This document shows, in pieces, positions 25,111 through 37,800 of a stretch of 64,000 nucleotides of DNA (positions are counted from its first letter, which is position 1; each line of letters starts with the position of its first letter). A program made the translations under genes and the position numbers. The notes beneath the pieces were generated by a model, which searched no databases, was not told where the DNA came from, and was given only the letters and a program-made list of their open reading frames with translations. The stretch comes from Struthidea cinerea (Eukaryota > Chordata > Aves > Passeriformes > Corcoracidae): assembly GCA_013397865.1 (NCBI GenBank), contig VZTI01005062.1, forward strand, positions 1,073,696 to 1,137,695, written 5' to 3'.

Positions 25111-28100
25111 CATTGCAATCAGCATGGTGTAGTATCTTCATGGATATTTTAAACAGATGCCTTACGAGCTATACAAGCTCTTCTATTAATTTGAATAAGC
25201 TTTTTAATTGACACTTTTTGTATACAGAGTATTTTTACTTGAGTAAAAGCTTATAAATCTTCTAAACCTCCCCAGTTTATATAGCTATGTAAGTAACGGA
25301 ATTATACCAAGATTTTTCTGTGGTACTCAATACACAGAGGGGGATTTCCTGATACAAACATATCCTACTACTAGCTGAGCATGCGTTCCTGAAAAGTGCC
25401 ACAGTTGGTGATTTCACAGATGCAAATCAAATTTTCCCCCAAGAAATTATGTAAGGGCAGTGGATGGGATTTGTGCTTCAGAATTACACACGGTTTAAAT
25501 ACTGGGGGACAGTATTTAACAACATATGATCCGATTCATATCCCAATATCAATGCCTAAAAAATAATAAAAGAAAAATTCTTAGGAAACTTTTTGTAAGC
25601 TTTTAAGTGAAACATCAGTTGTGGCCTGGCACACCAGAGCTCAAAGATGACAAGGATGACATAGAGAATGAATATGTGGGAGCAGGACCATCAGGACTGT
25701 CAACTTGGCACATCAGTGCTTAGTAGGGACAGAAAAAGTGGATAAAATGCTACTTTTCAGCAACTTACTTCTCAGCACTTGGTTTTGTAGTAGCTGGAGA
25801 TGGTGATGACTCTTTTTTTAATAAAAATTGATGACATGACTGCACATTGATCTGGGATTTTGAGCAGTATGTATTTTCATAACATAAGATCAAGTTTTGC
25901 AATCCCTTGGTGACCTTGTCCAACCGTTCTCCGAACAAACTATTGGTCTGAAAGATCTCAGCCACTTCATCTATTAGTCGGAGTAATCTTGCTGTGTCTT
26001 TCTGAATTGTTATATATATTTCTTTTTATTATCTTTGTCATCTTATTTCAGGCCCTCCCTTTTTGTCAAGGTCAGTCAAGTCAACCAAGGGAGAAGTACA
26101 AAGAGCCTGAGAACTGATTAGTGTAATATGGTGTTAAATGATGAATGGCAGAACTCCTAAAAGTTGCATCAGGAAGATAAATGGTCTGTTACTGTACATT
26201 TCCTGATTATTTACTCATATGACATGTAAAACAACTGCATAAAAGGTGAATGGTTTTGTTACTCCTTGTTATTAGGATTTCACTGTTGTTCCCAGATAGA
26301 CGTTTTCACAGAACCTTCCTAAGGACATTTTGGCATTTTGACCTACAGGGACAGAGAAAGTGAGCCTTAATTTCAGTTTTTATGGGGATCAATGAAAGGA
26401 GAAAAGGAGGTGACAAAAAAGCTGTACTTCAGAGTAAGTTCTTAATTTGTTAGACAGCACTGCTCAACTCTTACATCACTCCAATATCTCCATCATCTAG
26501 CTGCAATGCAGTTACAGCTTGTGTGAATTATATTTCCAGAACTGCTATGCTTTTACATTTACAGTTTGAAAAATCAGATACTGAGCACCTCTGAAAAGCT
26601 GACCTTCCACCAGTTATTTCCCACATGCATTTTTCTGAACTTTGTTTCATGCATACATTCATCTGACTGGACTTTATGCTGCAGTTGGCCTTCTCGGTGG
26701 AACGTGGTTAGATTTCTGTCCCAAAACCTTACTCTTTTCTTGGCTTCCATTCTGATTCACGTGTACCCAAGAACCATAAAACATAAGGCCAACTTGAATA
26801 AAATCAAAACAATTCCTAATCTTCTGTGTCTCTGATATTTTGGTGATCAGTTTGAGTTTTTTACATAGACTAAAAGTTTTATTCATTAACATAGAAAGCC
26901 TTATTTGTTAACCTTCAAACCAAGAATGTGTATCACAACAATGACTGAATCTACAAGCTGTTAATTTCCATGGAGGGAAATAAATAATTGCAGCCCTTTT
27001 TTATTATCCCCTTAGACAGTCATATCAGTGTCTGACTGATTGTTAAGTAGGATTGACTACTGGCTAGTTTTAATTTCAAGCCAAATCTTCCACCTGTTTC
27101 TTTTCTTGCACGTTGCTATGGTGAAGATTATCATAGACTGCATACAACAGTGAAACACAGAAGGATCAGTGAAAAAAACATCCAGACAAAGGCATGTAAT
27201 AATAACTGAACAAAAGCATATTGCTTGGTAGGTGCCATTAAGCAGTCATATTTTTCTGGCCATGTTTTGCTGCTGACCTGTTCAGAAATATATTTGGGAT
27301 AATAAACTTTAAACTGTTTCAATTTTCCTGAGAAAATCTTTCTAACAAATACAAACAATTGTCATTACATGTCCCATTAGATCAAGAGCTGCATTGTGCG
27401 CTGGCACTGCAGCTCCTACCTCTTTTGGCTACTTCTATTCACACCCCGTTAGCTCTCCTGGACTGTGATGCTCCAGTCACTGAGGATTAACATCCCACAG
27501 AGGGATGGGAATATTTTGCAGAGCTCAGGCCAGAAAAAGCCAAATGAAGTGCCCTTATCTGTAGGTGCCTGTGTGGGTAGGCTGTCACAATTCCAATGTA
27601 ATTCATGAATGCTGGATATTTAAATTGCATATTCAAGTTCGGCAGAACTTGAAACCCAAAGGGCAAAGTATACTCTTGATAATCCTAGGAACTTATAAAA
27701 TGTTCCTCAGATATTACAGTAAGGTCTGGAATTTAGTTTAAAAGCTTTATTTTAAAGGCAAACACTTTATAATCTCTCCTCTAAAAGGACCCTCCCTGTT
27801 GGACAACAATGCTTTGAAGGGAGAAGCGAAATATTAGTGCTAATCTTTCATTAAATTCTCTTGCTGTTACTCCTAAAGTGCCAGATCTCAGTTTCATTTG
27901 AACTTCATTTCCCCCTGAGATACAAGCCCCTTCCACCCTCTCAAATGTGTCCATTTTCTTTTATGATGTCTTTCCAGTGGTTTCTTCATATATTGTTTCA
28001 GTGGGATGGGTATTATTGGGCAGCCACTAAAGTTCAGGATCTAACTCCAACAACCCTCTTGGGAGCATGTTTGAGTCCAGATGATTCAAACTGTTTCTTT

Positions 28101-31099
28101 GGCAAAAGACTCCTCTAGTTAAGTGGGAATCTTGCCTGTAAAAAGAGAAATGGGCTCCAAATGTTCTTGTAAGAAGGATGTCCTGTGAAGGCATCTAATC
28201 TGTAGTAGCAGGAAGAATAACATTGAAAATCACAGATTTCCTTCTAGCAGAACCTCTGGAGTTTGGAAGGTGATCAAGGCCATTTGGGACAGAATCGTCT
28301 GAGCAGAAGTCACAAAAGCAGAAATTTTTCTGGCAATGTTCCAGTAACAGAAACAAGAGATTTCTGTACTTTGAGGGGAAATAAAAAGTTCACTAAAATT
28401 TTAAAGACTGAAAAGCAATCATTTTTGTTTCATGTCCAAATTGAATTTATTCATAACTATATATCCATCCTTAATTATTCTTCACTGAGTCCTCTCAGGC
28501 AGGACAGTCCAGAGCTACAAGTACCAAATGGGGTGAAGTTTCTGTGTTCCACACTGGACCTGCCACTGTTTCAAGATGTGTGCCTCAGCTCATATCCCTG
28601 CATGTCACTTTTCCCCAGTACAAAATGGTGGCAATTCTTTCTGTTCTTGCAGGCTGGACCACACACTGCTTTTCAGATTTCATGGCAAATTATTAGAAAC
28701 ATGAGCTAATGGTATTAATTGTACATTAATTATTCACTCAGTGGTCAATTATTAATCATTAAAGGTCTTGTTTTACTCTAGGTTGAAGTGGATTGCTAGG
28801 TACTTGGAAATTATTTTTAATACAGTATAACTGCATCAGTTTTTGCAGCACTCTGTTTTACAATTCAGTTTCAGTGGAATGTACTTTCCAAACTTTTACA
28901 TTCAACAGTAAGGCAGATACAAACATTGAAGCCAAATGCTACAGTGAGATTCCTCAGCAGCACAGACACATGGTTAAGAGCTTTTACCTGTCTTTCATGA
29001 GGGATTACATACAACCTGAAATATTTGGCTGGTGCACTGTGCCTGCTTTGGTCCCTGCCTCTTTATAGGAACGCAAGAAGTGCATTCAGGAGCACTGTGT
29101 ATGTTGCCCAGAGTAATTCCTGGGACTAAAGCTACATCCCAATAGACAACCCATGTAAAGAGGCCATGTGCAAACTTGTGGGTTCATGACTGAATTCTCT
29201 TGTTTGGCTGCTGAGCCATTCTCTAAGGAGGCAGGGGATCCACCAACTATTTGCAAGGTGCCAAGCTAAGCACTGTAGAGTAATGCTGAGCATGGTTATA
29301 TCTTCTGGTGGCATAATTACATTCCCTCAGACACAAGAAGGAAAAAAAAGATGTCATAAATCTACCAATTAGCCCATTAGTTCACACCTCCTTAGAACAG
29401 AAGGACCACTTTTCCCACCCTAGAATAGAAGGTGTCCCTGTGGAGCTGATCCCTGCAATGGACAAAGACACAACTTCCGTTACTCCTTTTCTACCATGTT
29501 GAATGTCTCACCACAGGCACTGGCTCAAATGAATAGTTGTGGCCCTTGTGGGTATATTTTCCCCAGTGGTTCTGGCCTTTATGAAATCAAGTATTAAGTC
29601 CTGTACGTCTGGCCTTAACACTGTTTCCCTGTGTATAGCCTTATTCAGTGCTCTGGGATTTCCATTTGCTTTACACACCAAACCCAGATTTTGGCTTACA
29701 TCCTCATGAGCCTCCCCTCAGAGATATGTAAGCCTCAGACATCTGTAAGTCAACTTTCAGTCCAAAACAGACTTACTAGGTTAAATAATTTAATTGCTTA
29801 CTGGAAATAATGACTAGGAAATAAACTAATCATGATTCCACAGGCTTTAAAATGGCTTAGTGCTTCTTTGTGAAGATGCAAGAGCTTCCCGTTTTCACTG
29901 TTTTCATCTGGTTTTGGGGGCTTCATTTTTTATCTCAGTTTTTTTCCTCCTGCCACTGACCAGCAATGGCTTGTTAAAGGAACCCGAAGCTGGAATTAGG
30001 AAGGAGTTTAGAGCATATATATGAATGATCAGAAAGGAGCAAGGGACCACCAAAGCAGAATTTCATGACCCTGGGGCAAGAGATGTCCATCAAGAGCTCC
30101 AGGACAATATAGTAACTGAGCCATAGTAAGTCCCAGTGGGTCTTGGAGAGTTTTAGTGGCCTCTTCCTGAGCTGCAAAGCACCCAGGGCAGCAGCCAGGC
30201 TGGCTCAGCAAGGATTATGTGCCGTAATGGTTAAAATCTTGGCACCTATCTCAGGTCTGCTTCTACTGGTATTCTCAGTGGTGGGTTTGTATCAGTGTTA
30301 GGAGATTTGGAAAAAAGGATTAATATGAATACTTTGGTATTGTTTTACATGGAAGGTGCACAAACCCTAAGAATACTATTCACAGTGTAAAGTCAAGAGT
30401 TTGGCAGACAGATAAGTCTAAACTAGAGAGATGTCTGGTTAAAAGAATTCACCCCATGAAAGACCACCTGGAGGTGTAGGGTATTTTGCACTGCACTAAA
30501 CTACTCAAGGTTTCCATTGGTGATGGCTCTCAAATTTTTGAGGCTGCTCAACATGCCTGAGTTTTACAAACTGCTGGAGGTATTTGTTAAAGCTTTTTGT
30601 GTTACTTGATTTCCTACTCCAAAGCAAATGCCAATTTTTCAGTTTTTCCCCCTCATAATATATGTAAATTTTGAAGTCTTGCTATAGAAATCAAATTGAG
30701 AAAGTCTGATATAGAGGTAAAAAATACGTTCTTTGGAAAGTATTCACATTTTTTTCAAGAAAAATATTAGAGAAAATTAAGTATACTGCCATGAAATATG
30801 GGTTGAAGACCAGAAAAAAGTCAGTAGCATGTGGTAATAGAAAAGGCAAAACAAAATATGACACAAAGATAAAATCCAAACTAAATGGTCTCCTTTGTTT
30901 GGATTAAACATTTCCTCAATATCAACATGTTCTGACAAAACATTTCGATTTTGCCAAAATTGCATTTCCTGGCAGAAATGGACTCTGTAAAAAGGTTTTG
31001 ACTAGCACAAGTACATGTATGCCAAGTGATTCCTTTTGTGTGTTGTGGTTTTCATCCGCTGTGGTGTGAACTTTTACTGAGCCTCATTCATTCATCTGC
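25111..31099. other. Intergenic DNA upstream of PAMR1, no gene recognised
   Basis: About 6 kb, AT-rich. No recognisable coding sequence, structural RNA or clear interspersed repeat. Distal regulatory elements of PAMR1 could lie here, but nothing in the raw sequence identifies them. Confidence 0.5.
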
Positions 31100-31680
31100 C
31101 CCACCATAAAAACGCACGGCTATTTTAAGCACGTTGTAAAGCGAACCATGTCACTTGGCCAGGCTGCCCAATCGCGGGAGCGTGGGACGGGAATCCCTCT
31201 CTGCACCCACCCCGCGCCCAGCCTTACCACCCCGCGGGATGCATCAACCCCCGCAAGCCCAACGGGAGCAAGTACCAAGTGCCTCCTTCTGGAGATGTCT
31301 GTAACTTCAGCTCGCCTGCAGCAACCGGGATGGCTCATATAAAGAGCATTTCTCTTTCTCCCCCCTTTAAAACATCTTTCTTTACGTAAGGAAAGCTGCT
31401 ATCTCCGTTCTGAGCACTGAGCCAACAAACCCATCACAAAAGGCATCTGTTGCCAGAGTCCAGAAAGGGTTAAGGCAGCAGTTGGAGAGGTTTGGGGTGA
31501 CGTGTGCTTCTGGACGCCTGAGAAGTCTCTTGAAGGTAGTTCCCCTCTGGTGAGGATGGGAGCGTGCTGAGGTCTGAAATCCGAGATCCCTCGCAGCCTG
31601 GAGCTGGTGAGGTCCCAGTAAAAGCTGTTTGCCTGCTTTCCCTTCCTGAGCAGTCACACCGCTGCACTGGCCTGGGCAGC
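31100..31680 (+). promoter_or_regulatory. PAMR1: PAMR1 promoter and 5' leader region
   Basis: The region directly upstream of the PAMR1 start codon turns moderately CpG-rich at ~31150-31270. Visible elements are a CCAAT box at 31168-31172, a TATA-like TATAAAG at 31338-31344 and a perfect palindrome TTACGTAA at 31382-31389, which is the consensus for PAR-bZIP/C-EBP-type factors. The transcription start cannot be fixed from sequence. If the TATA-like element is used, transcription would start near 31370 and the leader would be about 310 bases. A separate non-coding first exon further upstream cannot be excluded. Confidence 0.45.
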
Positions 31681-31753
31681 ATGGAGCGAGCACCCTGGAC
31701 ACTTGTAGGACTCACTCTTCTCCAGCTCCTGCTCATCTCCTGCTTGCCAAGAG
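31681..31753 (+). CDS. PAMR1: PAMR1 exon 1: start codon and signal peptide
   Basis: Encodes residues 1-24 plus one base. The ATG is in a strong Kozak context (A at -3, G at +4) and is the first in-frame ATG. The peptide MERAPWTLVGLTLL then QLLLISCLPR is a classic signal peptide, with a short charged start and a leucine-rich core, closely like mammalian PAMR1 at the same position. The donor is GAG|GTACTG at 31753/31754. The phase-1 overhang G joins AG of exon 2 to give Glu25. Confidence 0.93.
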
Positions 31754-34700
31754 GTACTGTAAGAGAGCGTGTGTGTTCCCGGCATGGTCGAATGAGTCCC
31801 TTTCCTTCAGTGTGGTCAGAGGGGTTTGATCTCACACGCTGTCATGGGGAGCAGAGAGATCTGCAGGGACAGCAATAATAGAAAGAAGGGGCTTTGCTTT
31901 ATGTGTTTTTTTTCTTGTCAGCATGGAGTGTGTGTGTGCGTGTAGGTTTACCCAGGAATGATTTTCAGGCAAACTTAATAGCCTTAAGAAGAAACAACTG
32001 GCTGAATTTGTTTGCCAATGGCCATTAAGAAAAAGGTATGCAATCACTTTGCTTATTACTCCTTTTATTTTCTCAACACTCAGTGCTACGGAAATGATGA
32101 TAAAAAGAGGCATTTAAGTCTCTGAATTGTAAAGCGTAATTTGTTTAGTTTGGCAAGACAGAGACTTTCCTCTCCAGCCCCAACACCAAGAATGAAGGCA
32201 AGGGAGAAAAAAAGTGAAGGAAAAAGAGAAAACAAAACCCACACATTGTTTCCAATCTGGGATTTAGTTCTGCCAATATTATTCTTTCGAAGGGGAAGCC
32301 TTGTTAAAGCAGAACGATCTTTTTTATACTCAAGCCCCATCCCAGCTTCTGCTGAACCAGCATGTATTATCTTGATAAGGTTGAGCAAAAAGCATTTACT
32401 GTTGAGTGCAAATTTGCAGTAGTTATGGCCACAAACCTGGGCTGTTTACACCTGGAGGTGTCTGGACCTGCTTTCAGCAGCCAGCTGTCAGCATCGCGGG
32501 CTGCTTCCTTGGGAGCTGCAGCCCTAAGGACCGGGAGGTGAGGTGCCCTCAAGTCACCCACCCTTGAAGTTGCTGCATATTTCGGCACTGCTGACTCCTC
32601 TTACCAGGGGAGCTGTCAGATCGGCAGGCACTCGGATCTCAATGGCTGTAAAGAATTGGTGTCAAGATGGTGCTTCAGAGCCCCCCTCATGAGGGGCCGT
32701 GGCAGAGAGTCTGCCTCTGCAGTGCCGTCCCCTGCCGACCCCTCAGGACACAGGGAACAGGTGATGATCAGGGTCGTCTGCCCACCAGGCGGGCCACCAG
32801 CACCTGCAGCCGTGCTGGGAGGCTGGCCTCCTGCCAAAGCTCCCCCTGGGTCACGAGCACAGAGAGGTTCTCCCCACCTCTGGGCCACATGCACTGACTT
32901 GTCCCTGCAGAGGCCTGTCCCTCAGACATGTGCCACCTTGCACGCTGGCCAAGCGAGGTGGCTCCATGGCATGTGCTGGAGTGGCACAGAACTAGCCCTG
33001 TCAGTGGCAGAGCATCCCCGGGCACAGGCTGTGGCTGTCAGGCAGCTGGGTGGGCATAAACCCCTCCTGCTGCAGGGGCAGCACATCTTCCTCACAGCAA
33101 GAATCTGGTCCGCAGAGTAATCCAGCACCGAGTCCCCTCAGCAGCAGCGATAAGGGGAGGCAGGAGGAAGGACAACGATGGGCAGTGGGGACACAAGGGC
33201 TGTGGGGCTGTGAGCTTTGGAGGGAGGGGGCTGGTTGCCCCAACACCCACTCCTCGTGCACCAGGAGCAATGTGAGAAGAGCCTGTGGGACACGTGGATG
33301 TGAGCCATCCCCTCGCCCCCTGCCCGTCCTTGCCGTGCCTCCCCTGCCCTGCTGCTGGTAGCGGAGCAGCTGGTGGCACTTGCCCAGCCCACAGCTGGCA
33401 GCATGAGGGGGCCAGGAGCTCCCCTCCAGCCACAGCAGGAGGGGCTCGCACAGACAGGGCAGCAACTCAGAAGTGCAGTGGCCTTAACATGTCAGGGCAG
33501 GTTGGAAAATAGCATTTTGTCTCCTCCTCACAGATGTATCCAATTTTTATCCATATTTATCACACCCAGTTGCACAGGGCCTGCCTCGAGAGCTGGGGGC
33601 AGGAGTCAGGGCGGTCTGGGAATTTGTTTTTTGGAGTAAACTTGGAGTGCAAGTGACTCATGTTTCCTTAAAAATATATGTGTGTTTTTGTGTGTTTCTG
33701 CCTATCTAAACCCTTCCCAACCTCTCTTCCCCTCCCCCTCCAGCCTCTGTCTAGAGAAGTGAAGGCCAGATGCACTCAGACACATCCAGATGCATTCAAT
33801 CTTAGCAAATGGGTTACTTCAGTTCACATGTTTAGGTTTCTAGCATGGACAAAGCATAAAAATGCTTTTTATTTTGGAAAAAAAGCTGGGGTTACTTGCT
33901 TTTGACGCTGAGGCTTCTTCAAGTAGCTCCCAGGCGTCCCTGCAAGCCCGCCAGTGCCCAGGATTTTTCCCTCTGCCAGCCCTGAAGGACCCCTCACCAC
34001 CACAGGATGATGCAGTTGTCAGCAGCAGGACCTGCCTTGGGCACGTGGATGCCCCTCTCCCTCCTGCAAGACCAGGGACATGGTGAGGGGCAAACTGGAA
34101 GGAAGGCCACAGGGCAGGGAGGCAAGCGATCAGCAGGGACAGAGGCCCGGCAGATTGAGGGCATCTTCAGTCCTTGGTTAGGGCTGGACTACACACTCCA
34201 GGGGAGCTGTAAGGCCTAAAATTTGAGGAGGGTTGCTGCTGTCTGTGTGTGCTATTTCTGTCTGGGCAACACTGACTGCGAGTAAGTTGTCAACGTGTTG
34301 CAGGTCTCACACCATGACAAGAGGCAAGCCCTCAAGACAGGTCCAGCACCACCTCGTTTAGGACACGAGGACATTCTCATGTTATGTGGTCATGAATTTC
34401 AATATAGCAGCTGCTTCTTCTCTGCAGATTTTCAAACATTCTCCCCTATTGCAGAAGTCTAACCTCATCAACGCTGTCACTAACTCAAAAGTTCTACATT
34501 CATTACCTGTTCCTGTTCCTTGTCTCACAGCATAGAGAAAACAAATTCTCTTCACGGTCATACTAGTACATTTTTTCTGCCCAGAATAAGATCCTCTGTC
34601 CCAGAAAGAATCAAAGCCTGAAGGGTAATGTGGCAACCTGAGTTTTAGCCTTAACCTGGCTATTTCTTCCTGTCACAACTTTTCTCAGATGAAGCCACAA

Positions 34701-34864
34701 GGCCACAGTGCCAATAATAAAATCACAAATGTCAGGTCATAAACACAGAGAAGAAACTAAAGAAAGGGGGTATTTAAAAAGGATAGTCAAATTAGCATGC
34801 ATTTATTAAGTGGACAGATTCCACTTAATATTGTATATTTCCTCCTGTGTTCTCCCACTGGGTT

Positions 34865-34899
<35 letters not shown>

Positions 34900-37800
34900 G
34901 AAATCCTTTCTTTCTGCCTCTCCCCACTTGCGACTGTGTGAAAGCACACACTACTGGCAGAAAAGGATGCTAACTGACTCTGTGGAAGCAGTAGTCTAAT
35001 TATTCAGCAAAGGTCTGTGACCATAAAGTAAGCACAATGAGTAAAACTAAAACAGGGCTGTATTTTAGCTCCTCTTTTAATTAGCCCAGCTGCTGAAAAG
35101 AGTAATAGGTACATAATTTCTAAAGAGAAGCAAGTGGTTTTAGAGACAGCATTATCCCTTTCATCCTCTTAACACGTCAAATAGACAAATAGGCATAATT
35201 TGCACAGTAGTTTATCTGAGGCAAAAAGGTTAACAATAAAGACCCACACTTTTCTTTATTATTGAGGGTCTGGGGCACATCATGTTCCAAGAGCCCCAGT
35301 AAAAGTCTGTTAAAGGGAACATCCCTCTTCCCTTCCAAGGTCTCTTCCTCTTGGCCTTACTGAAATCAAGTGGAGAATTTTACTATTCATCTCAACGGAG
35401 CCACAGTTTCAGCCAGCGTTGTGCTCAGAGCATTTCCTGTTGTTAATGTCCACACACCTGATCCCTGTGGGGTGAGGCCCAGCTTGCATATCCGCACAAT
35501 GGCAGTAGAGCCAAGTAAGAAAGGAGCAGAAAAATGAGACAGACCTAAAGAAAGTGTAAGCTGCTACCAGGTTTCATCTCTGTTGAAGCTGTTTTTTCTT
35601 TAATGACAAAGCTTCCTTTCAGAACTATTACATGGCCAAACATTCCCTACTAACAGCCTTAAGAAACTGCTCCTTCAAATTCAACTGCTTGTTTCTTTGG
35701 TGGAAGACAGTAGTTGCTGTTGAGCAGCATGCTGAAAAATTAGGATGAAATCAAGTACAAAGGGGCATGTTCTCGCCTGTGGAACATGAACTGGTTAAAT
35801 AACCACTTTGAAAAAGTCATCTTCTATGGACTCAAATTCTAGAGATATATCTGTTTGTATCTCTTCTTACTGACACTGCACTGTTACTGCAAATGGCACT
35901 TTTCAAAGCAACTTGAAATAATATTTCTTTGAGGTTACGTAGTGTTTACCAACGTACTGATGGATAAATTGAGGCATGGAAGGAGAACCATTGCAGGATA
36001 ACAGAATGGAATTGTGGGATAGGAAGTTCTCCCCAAGGACAGAGATGGCAAACTGGTTTTCGGCTCAGTCAGTTGACTGATCCCTCCACATAGCAGCTAC
36101 TGTCAGCACAAACACAGGGAGCGGGAATGGGAAGTCAGGGAGAGGAGGGAGAAAAATATCCCATCTCAGCAGCAGCACAGGCTTATATCATCTTAAAGTG
36201 ACTGTACTCTAAAAAAATCCTCGTTCTTCCAAAGAAGTGGAAGACACAAGAGATAATTTATATAATTGGGCTTGCTTCAATTCACCTTAGTTCTTAGCTA
36301 TACAGTTTTCCCAGATCCCAGATCTTTGGAGCAGAAATCCCTTTCTATCTTATGAGGTATCGATGCTGTACAAATTCACTATGGCAAAAGATTAGTCAGC
36401 TGATGCTGACATTTTGCCATGATGAGCTGCCTGACCCACCCCTGAGGCAGCAACGTGCTTGTGAATCTGCTCCTGAACCACCAAAGCTTTAAGCCTGATC
36501 TCAGCCCTGGGGATAAGGGGAGGCAGCAGCATCACCAAGGTGAATTGTTGTTGGACTGACACTGCCAACAAGGACATTGCCTGGGAGCATCGCCTCCTAC
36601 TGCTGTCCTACGAAATCCATCACTGACAGCCTCCAGGATCTGACGTGCTCTAGAGATTAGGAGGTCTTGCTAGGTGTGGATGTCAATGGCAAGGATGAAA
36701 GTATTGCCATCTGAACCTGAAAATGTTGATCTCCCACCTCACAGTCCTCCTCAGGCTGGACCCAAAGCATCAGGTGAAGTGCTGTGTTGGGCTGTGCCAA
36801 GCTCCTGAGCCAAGCAGGTCTTTCGTCCGGCACATGCCCTGGACATTTGTGTGCTTTCCCAACACAGGCATTTCTTGCTTGATTTCCATGGTCTTGAGCT
36901 GCTTCCATGTGAGCTGTTTACGTCTGGATTTAATGGGCTTTTCTTCCATCATTAAAATCTCATAAATTAATCCACTGTTTATTTCCCTGTCCAGAGTCTT
37001 GTTTGTTCTTTGCAGCTAAATATTTTGCATGGGTTGTCAAGCAGCTTCTTCCAGCTTGTCCCAAAATCAAAGACATAGTCACTGCCTGCAAGCCAGACTG
37101 CCTGCTTTGGAAGATTATCAAAGTAAAGCTCACAAAACACCCCACAATTATCTCTGCCACAGCTGGCCAAGGCCTCGCTTTCAGTATTTTACTCAGTCAA
37201 TAAATCTTCCCCCACTTTTCTCTGCCTCATTCTCTTCTGTTTTGGGGTGACAATGACCAAGTGTGTGTGGGAGAGCTGCCAATGGTTACCCATCCCCAAA
37301 CACACAAGTGGGAGCAGGGTTATGCCTCTGCCTCCCTGGAGTACAGGCTGAGCTCAGCCACACAAACAAGCACTGATTACACACATAAGTGGCTCTGTGC
37401 ATATCCCTCTTAAACTTCTGAGGCAAAGGTTTTATTTGCCTTTTTTTTGGTAGCCCAGGGACAAAACAAAAGGAATCCTGCCATTATTAAAGGGGTGCAT
37501 AAAGTCTTCAAACAAATTTCTTTAAAGAATATCTTCTACAGAACCTCAAAATAATAGATTCCATGATTTCTATGAAGAAAATCCTAGAAGGGCCACTTTA
37601 AAAAAATCTCAAATCCACATATTTCCTTGTCAAGGCTATATAAATTGCCCAAACTGCAGAAACCGAGAACCTGAAAGGGAATTAAATAGTCAGTAAATCA
37701 AAAGACAGTTTATTTTCATTGTCTAAGTTGAGACAAAGGCAAGAAGTGAGCAAACAGCATTTCTAGGCGGCAGCAAGTATATTTTTACAATTCTTTAAGA

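Noticed and set aside
31564..31680. In-frame open sequence upstream of the PAMR1 ATG (39 codons)
   Set aside because: It begins with GTG, not ATG; the downstream ATG has a strong Kozak context and starts a proper signal peptide.
32656..33639. Cluster of 75-154 codon frames on both strands in intron 1
   Set aside because: Overlapping frames on all strands in moderately GC-rich DNA, with no domain, conserved motif or splice framework.
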